Assembly: GCA_036496425.1 (NCBI GenBank)
Contig: DASXLG010000240.1
Coordinates: forward strand, 1-46,020
Origin: Terriglobia bacterium
GTDB lineage: Bacteria > Acidobacteriota > Terriglobia > 20CM-2-55-15
Reading direction: 5' to 3'
Length of the DNA stretch: 46,020 bases
Shown here: positions 9,089-17,793 of the stretch, in pieces
Layout: every line of letters begins with the position of its first letter
Position numbering within the stretch: position 1 is the stretch's first letter
The notes under the pieces: model-generated
Told to the model about the DNA's origin: nothing
The model's input: only the letters and a program-made list of their open reading frames with translations
Databases searched by the model: none
Translations under genes and position numbers: made by a program

Positions 9089-9907
9089 TTAGTTCGCCGA
9101 GGGCCGCTCCACATGATCGATGACGATAACCTCCACGGGAACTTTGGCAGATTCCAGTTTCAGTCCGAGTTGTTCGGTAACGGCGGTGAAGATGGAAGGA
9201 CGATCGGATACATCCGGATTTGGGATGTTCATGGGGGCCTCGGTCCATTCCAGATGGAGATCGTAGGCTCCGGTCAATCCGGTCTTGTCGATGACCGCCC
9301 TGCGCACGGTTCGGGCAATGTTTCCGGCCAGCGTTGCCATGCTCACGCCCGTGCCATCGATGGCACGGTTCGTTCCCGCTTGCGTTAAATGAGGAAATCC
9401 GCAAAAAACGGTGCCGGGCGCCCCTGGGGCAGGAGGAGGTGGGGCAGGCGCAGCCAGGGAATAAGTGGTGCAGCTGCCGTCTTTCGTCAGCTGCAGTTTT
9501 GCATTGGTGTTGGACCGAGTCAGTTCGTACACGGGAAGCTGCTGGGTCTCGCGATGAAATGCCAGCTTGAATCGCTCGACCAGAAGCGACTGAAGCATCG
9601 GTCCTTCCATCTGTTGAACCGTGGCATTGCCCTCCGCCTTGGCCTGAACATCGAAGCGATCCGAACCGATCCAGGATGGGCCTCCGGCGACTTGATAGTC
9701 GCCGACGCCGTAAGCCAGAACGATCAGCGTCCGCGGAGCGAAGTTCTCCATCAGCAGCCGGCCCGGAACCGCTTGAATCAACGCCCGATCGGAAGCGCTC
9801 GCGCTCGGTTTGACGGATGCGACCTCAAACGCAGCCGTCCCGGGCGTAGTCGCCTGGCCGAGCAGACTGCAGCAAAAAGCCAAACAGATGAACGCCAGTC
9901 GTTTCAC
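9089..9907 (-). CDS. TIGR03435 family secreted protein
   Basis: A 272-residue exported protein with a signal peptide (VKRLAFICLAFCCSLLGQA) followed by the acidobacterial TIGR03435 domain. Hallmarks are FEVASVKPS near the N-terminus, LIVLAYGV, MLQSLLVERFKLAFHRE, the VIDKTGLTGAYDLHLEW segment, and the C-terminal LGLKLESAKVPVEVIVIDHVERPS. The family is strongly expanded in Acidobacteriota and its function is unknown. I choose the GTG at 9907 because GGAGGAA sits 3 nt upstream; the TTG at 9919 would include that ribosome-binding site in the coding region. It is divergent from a second TIGR03435 gene at 10151, across about 240 bp holding both promoters. Confidence 0.87.
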   Translation of the reverse strand: MKRLAFICLAFCCSLLGQATTPGTAAFEVASVKPSASASDRALIQAVPGRLLMENFAPRTLIVLAYGVGDYQVAGGPSWIGSDRFDVQAKAEGNATVQQMEGPMLQSLLVERFKLAFHRETQQLPVYELTRSNTNAKLQLTKDGSCTTYSLAAPAPPPPAPGAPGTVFCGFPHLTQAGTNRAIDGTGVSMATLAGNIARTVRRAVIDKTGLTGAYDLHLEWTEAPMNIPNPDVSDRPSIFTAVTEQLGLKLESAKVPVEVIVIDHVERPSAN

Positions 9908-10150
9908 AATTTCCTCCAAAGGCGTTTATAGACACCGCAATATGTCTTTTGTTCCGTCATACAATCTGGCGGTTGATTCTATGCGCTAGTGTGGAGGCGC
10001 GATTAAGCTGCTGGTTAGACTCAAAAGGATCGACAGATCTGAGCTCTTGATTGGCCTCAACCAAGTTGGCATAATCCGCTTAAATTTCTTATCATTTACC
10101 TGTGCTCGGGAACCATAAATGGAAATTCCGCTGAATTTGCTTGAGGCCAC

Positions 10151-11284
10151 ATGAAGAGTCATATCTTGCGAGTTCTGTTGTTGTCGCCCGTCTTCTCCCT
10201 CCTGGCGATGGCCCAGTCCCTCGAAGGAGTCTGGCAAGGGAACGTCACGATGCCGAATGCAGCTGAAAGTCGCGCTGCGATCCGAGTCACGCGCGCCGAT
10301 GGCTCTCTCGCGGGTGTCATGTTTCTGTTGGATATCAACCTACAACTGCCTGTCGCCAATATCTCGCTGCAAGGCGCCACCGCGAAGATGTCTATCGCAG
10401 GCATGACGTATGAAGGCACGCTGAGCGCTGACGGCAACTCCCTGGCCGGCAAGCTGACGATGGGAGGCAATACCATGCCTATGCCATTAAAGCGCGCTAC
10501 ACCGGAGACGGCCTGGGAGCTGCCGAAGCCGCCCGCGATCCTCGCGAAAGATGTGCCGCTCGAATTCGTGGTCGCCACCATCAAACCCGCTCCCGTCACC
10601 AACATCCCTTCCGGAACTTATGGCATCGGGCCTGGTAGCTACCAGGCCCACGGAGCCTCGCTGATCTACCTGCTGACCTTTGGCTACAACATGCACCCCA
10701 AACAATTCGCCGGTCTTCCCGCATGGGCAACCTCCGATCGCTACGAAGTCAATGCAAAGCTCCCTGAAGGAGGCAGGCCTACCGATGCCCAATTGCGCAT
10801 CATGGTTCAGAACCTGGTGAAGGACCGCTTCGGGATCACCTTGCATATCGAAAAACGCGAACTCTCGGCCTACACGATTAATGTTGGCAAGGGCGGTCTG
10901 GCGGGCATCAAGATGACGAGGAGCGAATCTCAGGCGAGCAATGGCGCCGGCACCTTCGCGGGTTCCGTTCCCGGCACCGGCCTCATGACCATGAACAACG
11001 CCACCATGACCGATATGGCCAGTCTAATGCAACGCGTCATGCTCGACCGTCCGGTGGTCGACCAAAGCGGACTCACTGGGCGCTACAACGTCGCTCTCAA
11101 ATGGGCTCCGGACGAAACGCAGTTCACCCAAATGAACCTCATGCTCGCCCCGCCTCCGGGAGCCGATCCTCTACCCGACCTCGTGACCGCCTTCCAGGAG
11201 CAACTCGGCATGAAACTGGAATCAACAAAAGCGCCTGTCGATGTCATCGTCATCGATAAAGTTTCGCGCCCGTCGGAGAACTGA
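10151..11284 (+). CDS. TIGR03435 family protein with an extra N-terminal beta domain
   Basis: A 377-residue secreted protein. A signal peptide (to about residue 21, MAQS) is followed by a roughly 100-residue beta-rich domain starting SLEGVWQGNV, of the kind that reports 'added value' lipocalin-like or calycin folds. A full TIGR03435 domain follows from LEFVVATIKPAP onward. Diagnostic segments are YLLTFGYNM, MVQNLVKDRFGITLHIEKRE, VVDQSGLTGRYNVALKW and LGMKLESTKAPVDVIVIDKVSRPSEN. The C-termini of this protein and the divergent one at 9089 are closely similar, so they are paralogues with different N-terminal architecture. The function of the domain is not established. Confidence 0.85.
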   Translation: MKSHILRVLLLSPVFSLLAMAQSLEGVWQGNVTMPNAAESRAAIRVTRADGSLAGVMFLLDINLQLPVANISLQGATAKMSIAGMTYEGTLSADGNSLAGKLTMGGNTMPMPLKRATPETAWELPKPPAILAKDVPLEFVVATIKPAPVTNIPSGTYGIGPGSYQAHGASLIYLLTFGYNMHPKQFAGLPAWATSDRYEVNAKLPEGGRPTDAQLRIMVQNLVKDRFGITLHIEKRELSAYTINVGKGGLAGIKMTRSESQASNGAGTFAGSVPGTGLMTMNNATMTDMASLMQRVMLDRPVVDQSGLTGRYNVALKWAPDETQFTQMNLMLAPPPGADPLPDLVTAFQEQLGMKLESTKAPVDVIVIDKVSRPSEN

Positions 11285-11315
11285 CTATTGGTAAAAGCGT
11301 GGCCCCCAGGCATTG

Positions 11316-12035
11316 ATGACGAATAGACGACTGCTGTTACTGAGCAACGGTTCGGAGCTGATAGGCCAGAAGCCCAGTGAGTTTGCGCGTGGCGCGCTGA
11401 CAGACTTTCTTGGCGCGGCGGTGAAGCGCGTGCTCTTTGTGCCTTTCGCGACGGTGATGTATTCGGAGGACGAGTATCTTGCGAGCGTTCGCCGGCATTT
11501 CGGCCCGCTGGGCTATGACGTCGAGTCGCTCCACACCGCCGCCGACGCGTCCGCGGCGGTCGAACGGGCGGACGCAATAGCGGTTGGCGGCGGTAACACT
11601 TTCCACCTCCTTCGCGGCCTCTACCGCGCCGGTGTGGTCAAACTCATTCGCGAACGTTCCCATGGCGGTATGCCATACGTCGGCTGGAGTGCGGGCTCGA
11701 ATATTGCCTGTCCAACGATCCGAACGACCAACGACATGCCGATCGTCGAACCGCCAACCTTGGACGCTCTCGGCCTCGTTCCATTCCAGATAAACCCTCA
11801 TTACACGGACGCTAAAATTGAGGGTCACATGGGAGAGACCCGGGACGAGCGGCTCATGGAGTTCACGCACGCGAATCCCGGCGTCCCCGTCCTAGGCATA
11901 CGCGAAGGCACGATGCTGCGAATCGATGGTTCGGAACTGAGGCTTTTAGGCGGCAAACCTGCCCGGCTCTTCGTTAAAGGGGAACTACCACGCGACATCG
12001 CGCCCGACGAGTCTTTCAGCTTTCTCTTACACTAA
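11316..12035 (+). CDS. pepE: Dipeptidase E (alpha-aspartyl dipeptidase)
   Basis: A 239-residue cytoplasmic serine peptidase of family S51, which hydrolyses dipeptides with N-terminal aspartate. The nucleophile elbow GWSAGSN places Ser at 125; Asp140 (RTTND) and His162 (INPHYTD) complete the triad with the same spacing as in the E. coli enzyme. GGGNTFHLL, near 91-99, forms part of the oxyanion/active-site loop. The ATG at 11316 is chosen over an adjoining TTG at 11313; a weak AGG precedes it. It starts 31 bp after the TIGR03435 gene on the same strand and may be cotranscribed with it, without any obvious functional link. Confidence 0.92.
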   Translation: MTNRRLLLLSNGSELIGQKPSEFARGALTDFLGAAVKRVLFVPFATVMYSEDEYLASVRRHFGPLGYDVESLHTAADASAAVERADAIAVGGGNTFHLLRGLYRAGVVKLIRERSHGGMPYVGWSAGSNIACPTIRTTNDMPIVEPPTLDALGLVPFQINPHYTDAKIEGHMGETRDERLMEFTHANPGVPVLGIREGTMLRIDGSELRLLGGKPARLFVKGELPRDIAPDESFSFLLH

Positions 12036-12082
12036 AACGAACGGCGGATGGACAGACGGCTTTCTGATTTTTCGGCGATCGA

Positions 12083-12384
12083 TTACTCTTCCAGTTTTTG
12101 TTGAACGCTTCGGACCTTTTCGTCCATCGTCTGCTGGCGGTCGATTCGTGTACCGAATCGCAAGGTCGATGAAACTCTTGGAGTCCCCATGGCGTGCACC
12201 ACCTCATGGCATCGCTTGATGGCTGCGAACACGTCATCCCACTCCCCTTCGATATTCGTGCCATAGGCGTGTAATCGAGTTTTCAGCCCGGTTTCCGCAA
12301 GCACACGTTCACAAGCAGCGATTTCTTTGGAAACCGAGACGCCGATCCCGATCGGAATAAGGCAAAATCTGCAATGACCTTCAT
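12083..12384 (-). pseudogene. Frameshifted MTH1187/UPF0045-type thiamine-binding protein gene
   Basis: The downstream part, from about 12304 to the TAA at 12083, reads as the C-terminal two thirds of the MTH1187 (YkoF-like) small thiamine-binding family: GTNIEGEWDDVFAAIKRCHE and VVHAMGTPRVSSTLRFGTR. The matching N-terminus MKVIADF...LIPIGIGVSVSKEIAACE is present upstream from an ATG at 12384, but one base short: the run of four T (minus strand; 12364-12367) would need five to keep the frame. With that single base restored, a complete gene of about 100 codons results. It is either a recent one-base frameshift or a homopolymer error in the assembly. Family members bind thiamine-like ligands or act in thiamine-related transport. 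Confidence 0.75.
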
Positions 12385-12423
12385 GTCGACCAGTCTATTG
12401 CAAACCCGGCCGACTTCAGCGCG

Positions 12424-12498
12424 ATGAACAAGAAAGAGCTGACGGAAGCCGATATCCGCACGGCCCGATTTTTGTCTGCCGGCCTAATCTCGAGTTAA
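12424..12498 (+). other. 24-codon fragment resembling the N-terminus of type I restriction HsdR
   Basis: An ATG at 12424 opens a 24-residue frame, MNKKELTEADIRTARFLSAG..., ending at TAA 12496-12498. The first dozen residues look like the conserved start of HsdR subunits (an MNKKxLSExDIxTKFI pattern), but the similarity stops at once and nothing else of a type I system is nearby. It overlaps the last codons of the TonB-receptor gene on the other strand. Probably a decayed scrap, or chance. Confidence 0.25.
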
Positions 12499-15305
12499 CG
12501 GCGTCCGATCGTGAACTTCAAGCCGCCAAAGACGGTGAAAGGGGCGCCGGGGGAGACGAAGGTCGTATTGCGGACAGGGATGTCTCCGCTGGGGTAGGCG
12601 GTAAACTCGCGGGCGATAAAAGCGCCGCTGTCGCTATAGGGTGAGGTAGCGAGCTGGCCGGTGGTGTAATACTTCCGGTTGAGCAGGTTATCCATCTGCG
12701 CAAAGAGCTCGAGGTGCGGGCTGAATGTGTAACGGGTGCCGAGGTTGACCACGCCATAGGATGGGACCTTGCCGATGCCGAGGTAGTACTGGCCGTCCGC
12801 CTGGTACTGGTTATTTTCGTTGCCCTTGACGTATGAGCTTCCAAGCGCCTGGATGTCGGCGCTGATGCCGAGCTTATTCAATGGATGGCAGTCTCCATAG
12901 AGCTTGAGCATGTGCTGCGGCACCTGCGGGATCTGGTTGCCGGGAGAAATGGTGATATTGCCGCCATCGGTCACCCCCTTTTCGCCGGCGTGTGCATTGG
13001 TGTTGCTGCTGTTGCTGCCGGAGCCGATGATCTGCGTACTCTGGTAGGTCGCCTGGAGGAAAGTGTAATCGACGCCCGCGTCCAGCTTGCGCAGACGCGC
13101 AAGAACCGAAGCTTCAACACCCTGGCGGCGGGTCTGGCCGAAGTTCTGGAAGTAGCCGAAGCCGGTCTGCTGCGATGCGACGAAGAGAAGGTCGTCGTTG
13201 TTAATAGTGTGGAAGTAGCCTGCGGACCAGCTGTAGCGGCCGTCAGGATTGCCACGGACGCCGAACTCGTAGGTGCGGCTGACAACCTGCTTAAGCGGCG
13301 GATCGCTGACGAGCGCGTTGGGCAGCGAGCAGGGGAAGTTGAGATCGGCGCAACCGAGTTCAGTGGAGGTCGGGGCACGGCTCGATTCGCCGTAATCAAA
13401 GTAGGCGTTCAGCAACGAGCCGGCCTTGTAGACAACGCCGGCGGTTGGATTGAAGCGCTGGAAGACGTTGTCGGCCGTCAACCCGGGCCGGCCGGATGTC
13501 GCCGGAGGCAGCCGGTCTGTGTTGTTGACGCCGGTGTGGTTGTAACGGCCGCCGGCGTTGAAGGCCCAGTTGCCTGTGCTGTAGGTATCGGTGACGTAGA
13601 CACTGGGGGTGGTCGTGACGCCGTGAAGGTTGACGCGGTTGTCATCCAGTGTTCCATCGTCGTCGCGCTCGCTGCCATCCTCGAAGGAAGGAACACGGGT
13701 GATGCTGATGCCGTCGCTGTTCAGGTAGCCCCACTGCGAGTTCTGAACGTAGGTCAGGCTGCCACGGTCAAGACCTGCACCCAGGGTCAGCTTGTTCTGC
13801 GCGGTGTTCCAGGAGATCGCCGCAGTTACCCCATAAGCATGTTGGCGGTTGACCGTGTCGGTATCGACGCCCGTGCACTTTTCCGCAGGCTCACCAGCGC
13901 CTCCCGAGTTGAGCTCGAGGCTCGCGGCGATGCAGCGCAGATAAGGAAATGGCGTGTTGGCTGCCGTGATGGCTGTGCCTGGAAACGGAATGCCGGCATT
14001 GCTGAGAGCCGTTTTATCGGCTGCGCTCAAGGTATAGAGTGACTGCGTAAAGCTGTCGTCATTGACGTCGCCGTTGGCTGTGTTGGTGCGTGTATAGCGG
14101 ACGTAGGCGTTGGCGTTGATTGCGAGGCCATGGCTGAGCGCCTGGGCCGCGTTGATCGTCAGGAACGGCTGGTGCTGATCGGTGGCGTCGGGAATGGAAT
14201 AGACGCTGCTATAGCCGTGATTGAGGCCAACGTTTCTGCTGATGGCGCGGAGGTCCTGTGTGCCGTTTCCGATAAGGCTGTTGATGGCGTAGCCGCCCGA
14301 GACCGACACGATGGTATTGCTTTTGGCGTAGCCGAATTTGGCGAAGCTTTGCCTGACGTCGGAGGGCGACTGCACGCGCCAGCCGTCATCGTGAAAGAGG
14401 GTACCGGCTGCGAACCAGTTCCATGCACCATGACTGCCGCCGTACTGGCCTTCGACGGCGCGCCGGCCGAATTGGCCGCCGTAGCTGCTGATGGAGAGGC
14501 CGCTGTCGGTGAGGCCGCTCTTGGTCTGAACCGTGATTGCGCCGCCGAGGGTGTTCAGTCCATAAACCGGATCAGACCCGGGGATGAGTTCCATGGTGTT
14601 GATAGCAATTTTGGGGATGAGATCCCATTGGACGACGTCGCCAAAGGGTTGGTTCTGGCGGACGCCGTCCATGTATACCGACAGGCCCGCAGGTGCGCCC
14701 ACGAGCGGGGACGCAGTGAAGCCGCGATAGTTGATGTCGGGCTGGAACGGGTTGTTCTGATTCTCGTTGACGTAGACGCCGTTGAGGCGGCGTTTTATGG
14801 CGTCGCTGAGATCGATGGCGTTGGTGTCGACGACGGTCTGGGCGGAGAGCGCCTGCACCGGCACGGGGACATCGGACAACGGCACATCCAGTGTGCCGAT
14901 CGGTGTGGATGCGATTACATTTACGCTTGTCGATATCCCGCTCACCAGCAATGTCACATCGCGAGTGAGAGGAGTCGAAGATTGCACCTGGAAGCTGATG
15001 GTCTGCGAGGCGAAGCCGGATTGGGCGATGGCCAGCTGGTAGTTGCCAAAAGCGAGATCGGGAATGGTCAACAATCCGTCGGCGGCGCTTTCGACGGGGC
15101 GGCCGCTGCCGGCGGCTGGACCGGACAGCGTGCCATGGGCTTGCACCGAACGCCCTGAGGAGTCCATGACGTGCACCCGGATCTCACCTGTCCTGGCGGC
15201 AGTACCGGAGTTCTGGGCGAAGCCGGAATTGGTTGCGAAACCTGCAATGCAAAGCGCTATAACGAGGATGATGGCCTTCCGGACTGAACAGAAACAGTGC
15301 AGCAT
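12495..15305 (-). CDS. TonB-dependent outer-membrane receptor
   Basis: A 936-residue outer-membrane protein. A signal peptide (hydrophobic about residues 10-30, ending GFAQ) is followed by a carboxypeptidase-regulatory-like beta-sandwich (about 40-125, typical of SusC-like or acidobacterial receptors). The plug domain is at about 145-255, with LSDAIKRRLNGVYV, YMDGVRQNQPFGD and PVYGLNTLGGAI. The 22-strand beta-barrel then extends to the C-terminus (GGLKFTIGRR). It would import a large or scarce substrate using TonB energy; the ligand cannot be told from sequence. The start ATG has AGAAGAAAGG upstream. It is monocistronic as far as can be seen, and its stop overlaps a small fragment on the other strand. 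Confidence 0.9.
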   Translation of the reverse strand: MLHCFCSVRKAIILVIALCIAGFATNSGFAQNSGTAARTGEIRVHVMDSSGRSVQAHGTLSGPAAGSGRPVESAADGLLTIPDLAFGNYQLAIAQSGFASQTISFQVQSSTPLTRDVTLLVSGISTSVNVIASTPIGTLDVPLSDVPVPVQALSAQTVVDTNAIDLSDAIKRRLNGVYVNENQNNPFQPDINYRGFTASPLVGAPAGLSVYMDGVRQNQPFGDVVQWDLIPKIAINTMELIPGSDPVYGLNTLGGAITVQTKSGLTDSGLSISSYGGQFGRRAVEGQYGGSHGAWNWFAAGTLFHDDGWRVQSPSDVRQSFAKFGYAKSNTIVSVSGGYAINSLIGNGTQDLRAISRNVGLNHGYSSVYSIPDATDQHQPFLTINAAQALSHGLAINANAYVRYTRTNTANGDVNDDSFTQSLYTLSAADKTALSNAGIPFPGTAITAANTPFPYLRCIAASLELNSGGAGEPAEKCTGVDTDTVNRQHAYGVTAAISWNTAQNKLTLGAGLDRGSLTYVQNSQWGYLNSDGISITRVPSFEDGSERDDDGTLDDNRVNLHGVTTTPSVYVTDTYSTGNWAFNAGGRYNHTGVNNTDRLPPATSGRPGLTADNVFQRFNPTAGVVYKAGSLLNAYFDYGESSRAPTSTELGCADLNFPCSLPNALVSDPPLKQVVSRTYEFGVRGNPDGRYSWSAGYFHTINNDDLLFVASQQTGFGYFQNFGQTRRQGVEASVLARLRKLDAGVDYTFLQATYQSTQIIGSGSNSSNTNAHAGEKGVTDGGNITISPGNQIPQVPQHMLKLYGDCHPLNKLGISADIQALGSSYVKGNENNQYQADGQYYLGIGKVPSYGVVNLGTRYTFSPHLELFAQMDNLLNRKYYTTGQLATSPYSDSGAFIAREFTAYPSGDIPVRNTTFVSPGAPFTVFGGLKFTIGRR

Positions 15306-15405
15306 GCTGCCTTTCTTCTAGCGAAAAAGCGAATTTTGACCGGGCAGATACCTGCCACTCTCCTGATATATTCCTCCCAGGGTGATTTTGTTCAAAAAAA
15401 TGTGT

Positions 15406-15717
15406 TTACTCCTGACGAAGCGCCTGCATGGGATCGACGCGCGAAGCTCGCCAGGCGGGGATCGCGGCGGCTCCGAAAGCAGTCACGAGCAGGACGAGCG
15501 TGACTGCGGCGGAGGATTCGAGGTTGGGCGCGAAGAAGCTGAACCCGCCGTCTCCTCCCGAGCCGGCGGCGCGAGTTCCGGCGATGCTCAGGATGAGGCC
15601 GAAGATCAGCCCGAGCGCAAACATCGGCGCCGCGTGCTTCAGCACGGACTTCACGACGTGTGCACGTTCGGCGCCGAGGGCCATGCGGATTCCGATCTCG
15701 CGCGTTTTCCGGCTGAC
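15406..15717 (-). pseudogene. C-terminal remnant of an FtsX-like (ADOP) ABC permease
   Basis: The minus-strand reading from 15717 to the stop at 15406 gives about 104 residues identical in layout to the end of acidobacterial orphan permeases: RKTREIGIRMALGAERAHVV, two transmembrane helices, and the closing IPAWRASRVDPMQALRQE. The intact relative at 39204-41882 ends the same way. Everything upstream (about 700-800 residues with the MacB-like periplasmic domain and the first permease domain) is missing. The frame runs on into unrelated sequence to about 15801, so this is a truncated remnant rather than a small gene. Confidence 0.85.
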
Positions 15718-15833
15718 CTGATCACAGGAAGAGCCGTTGGGCAGAAATGCGCAAAGGAAAGACAAAAAAGCATTGAAGGCCCAGGGGAAAGTCGTCATCA
15801 CTGTAGATCACTGAATTGTGTGATGATATCGGC

Positions 15834-16883
15834 GTGAAAATCACCGGGCTTACAACGGCATTATTGATTTTTACCGCAGCGGTAACGGCCGGCGCGCAGG
15901 GACGCGGCGGCGCTCCGCGGGGCGGAGGGGGCGGCGCGGGCAATGGACCGCGCGCAAGTACCATCGAGCGCGTTACCGTTCACGGCAAGGCGCTCGAAGG
16001 CAATCTCGAAGGCGACTCGCCGGATCGGCAGGTCGCGGTTTACCTGCCTCCCAGCTATGCCGCCGATCCGGCGCGCCAGTTCCCCGTGGTTTACTTCCTG
16101 CACGACTATGGAACGCACAGCAACCCCATCGATCAAATCAAAGAGTTCGCCGACAGGTACGCCGCGATGCAGGGGTTCAGCGAGCCGGTCGTCGTGGTTC
16201 CCGACGCCTATACGTTGCACAAAGGAAGCATGTATTCGAGCTCGGTCACGACGGGAGATTGGGAAAGTTTTGTCGCGGAGGATCTTGTCGGTTACATCGA
16301 CACCCACTACCGCACGCTCGCAAAACCGATCAGCCGCGGCCTGGCAGGCTACTCGATGGGCGGCTACGGCGCGCTGCGAATCGCGATGACACATCCCGGA
16401 GTGTTTTCCAGCCTGTACATCATGAGCGCATGCTGCCTCTCCGCGATGAATCCAACTCCGGACGCCATGCTTCCGGCCTCCCCGTCCGACAAGGAAATGA
16501 CAATGGCGGCAGCAGCCGCATGGTCTCCGGATCCGAATAATCCGCCGCTTTTTCTCGATCTGCCGGCAAGCGATGGCAAAACGCGGCCCGACATCGCCGG
16601 GAAATGGGCAGCGAACTCCATTCTCACGATGCTCGAACAATATGCTTCGACTTTGAAGAAGTACTACTCGATCGCAATCGAGACCGGAACGAAAGATCCG
16701 TTTATCGCATCGAATAAACAGTTGCACGAGGCCATGGTCCGCCTCGGCATTCCGCACGCATTTGAAGCATACGACGGCGATCACACCAACATGCTGAACG
16801 ACCGCATCGAGCGGAATCTCATCCCGTTTTTCTCGAAGAATCTGGCAGCGCCGGCCAACCCCACGTCGCCCGGCGTGCACTGA
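15834..16883 (+). CDS. Secreted esterase D/feruloyl-esterase-like alpha/beta hydrolase
   Basis: About 349 residues with a signal peptide (VKITGLTTALLIFTAAVTAG) and a Gly/Arg-rich linker (GRGGAPRGGGGGAG). The catalytic domain belongs to the esterase D (PF00756) group: YLPPSYAADPARQFPVVYFL, the nucleophile motif GYSMGGYGA, and a C-terminal Asp/His region with YDGDHTNML, where His is the probable base. Members act on small esters such as S-formylglutathione, enterobactin or feruloyl esters; export favours an extracellular ester or xylan-linked substrate. The GTG at 15834 gives a clean signal peptide; a TTG at 15816 would add six polar residues. It converges with the membrane gene at 16913. Confidence 0.83.
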   Translation: MKITGLTTALLIFTAAVTAGAQGRGGAPRGGGGGAGNGPRASTIERVTVHGKALEGNLEGDSPDRQVAVYLPPSYAADPARQFPVVYFLHDYGTHSNPIDQIKEFADRYAAMQGFSEPVVVVPDAYTLHKGSMYSSSVTTGDWESFVAEDLVGYIDTHYRTLAKPISRGLAGYSMGGYGALRIAMTHPGVFSSLYIMSACCLSAMNPTPDAMLPASPSDKEMTMAAAAAWSPDPNNPPLFLDLPASDGKTRPDIAGKWAANSILTMLEQYASTLKKYYSIAIETGTKDPFIASNKQLHEAMVRLGIPHAFEAYDGDHTNMLNDRIERNLIPFFSKNLAAPANPTSPGVH

Positions 16884-16912
16884 CAGGTTTCGACAGCTGA
16901 TCGCGATTCGAT

Positions 16913-17314
16913 TCACTCGTGCAGGAATGCTTCTGCGAGACGATCGATATACTTGCCGACCGGCGTATAGGAAACGACCACCGACAAGGCAAAGGCGCCG
17001 AGGCCGGTCAGGGCGGCCTCCGCATAGTCCCCGGAATAGTGGGACCCATGGATTATCGCATCTGCGGCGAAGGCACAGATGCCAAGGAACGCGGATGACG
17101 TCCAACGATTGGCGAGGTGCCGCGCGTGACGCGTCAGCGTGACGCCGAGAACCGGGGATACGGCAAGCAGGCCGGTCTTGGACGCAATCAACAGATGGCC
17201 CAAGGCGATGTCTCCAAGATGGCCTTGCACCATCAGAATCAGACACACCGCTCCCGCTTCAACAGCTTTGTGACTGCAGAGCAGTAATCGAAATTGGTGC
17301 TTCTCAGGTAACAA
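16913..17314 (-). CDS. His-rich polytopic membrane protein at the end of the bufferin operon
   Basis: A 133-residue frame beginning at a TTG (17314), 8 bp after the stop of the DoxX gene and on the same strand. It predicts three or four transmembrane segments (about residues 18-30, 38-60, 72-90 and 98-117). Histidines cluster at membrane borders: HLGDIALGH at 32-40, RHARH at 62-66 and HGSH at 89-92. I do not recognise a family. The GGGGG before the DoxX stop could act as its ribosome-binding site, but the start is weak and uncertain; the longer frame to 17434 overlaps DoxX and is not credible. Its position makes a metal-handling or DoxX-partner role plausible, as an inference only. Confidence 0.55.
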   Translation of the reverse strand: MLPEKHQFRLLLCSHKAVEAGAVCLILMVQGHLGDIALGHLLIASKTGLLAVSPVLGVTLTRHARHLANRWTSSAFLGICAFAADAIIHGSHYSGDYAEAALTGLGAFALSVVVSYTPVGKYIDRLAEAFLHE

Positions 17315-17322
17315 CCGGGTGA

Positions 17323-17793
17323 TTACCCCCGCTTCGCCAGATATCGCTCGATGAGATGATCGAGCGACAACGCGCCCGGACCACGCGTCAGCAGGAAGAT
17401 CAGAATGGATCCCCATAGCACGTGATCGGTCCACGCCTGAGGGTACACGAATATCTGGATGACGGTGATCATACCCAGCAATGGCAACGTCGCAAAGCGA
17501 GTGGCCAGGCCCAGGAACAGAAGTGTGGAAAAAGTCAGTTCATTGAACATGGCCAGACGGGCGGCAACGGCCGGCGCGAGCACGGGCACTTTGTATTCTT
17601 CTTCGAACAGTTTCACGGCAAATTCAAACGAGTTGTACTTCAGCAGACCTGCCGTGAAGAACACGGCTCCGACGCCGATCCGCATCAACAACTGGATGAT
17701 CGACAGCGGAAAACGGCCCAGTAGTTCGCGCGCCGATACGAATAATTGCCGCAGAGGCGGCCCGTGTGTAATGGTATGTTCGGAAGCGCTCAT
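17323..17793 (-). CDS. DoxX family membrane protein of the bufferin operon (BufD-like)
   Basis: A 156-residue integral membrane protein of the DoxX family with four predicted helices: PLSIIQLLMRIGVGAVFFTAGLLK as the first, then segments around 75-95, 100-115 and 125-145. The KYNSFEFAVKLFEEEYKVPV loop between helices 1 and 2 is typical of DoxX proteins associated with DUF692/DUF2063 loci. In bufferin operons the DoxX member is thought to serve redox or export functions at the inner membrane. The ATG at 17793 follows GGAGAAATGTT and overlaps the TGA of the upstream DUF2063 gene by four bases (ATGA), so translation is coupled. Confidence 0.88.
   Translation of the reverse strand: MSASEHTITHGPPLRQLFVSARELLGRFPLSIIQLLMRIGVGAVFFTAGLLKYNSFEFAVKLFEEEYKVPVLAPAVAARLAMFNELTFSTLLFLGLATRFATLPLLGMITVIQIFVYPQAWTDHVLWGSILIFLLTRGPGALSLDHLIERYLAKRG

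Noticed and set aside
17315-17434. N-terminal extension of the bufferin-operon membrane protein to 17434
   Set aside because: It would overlap the coding end of DoxX by more than 100 bp in another frame and has no hydrophobic or conserved content.
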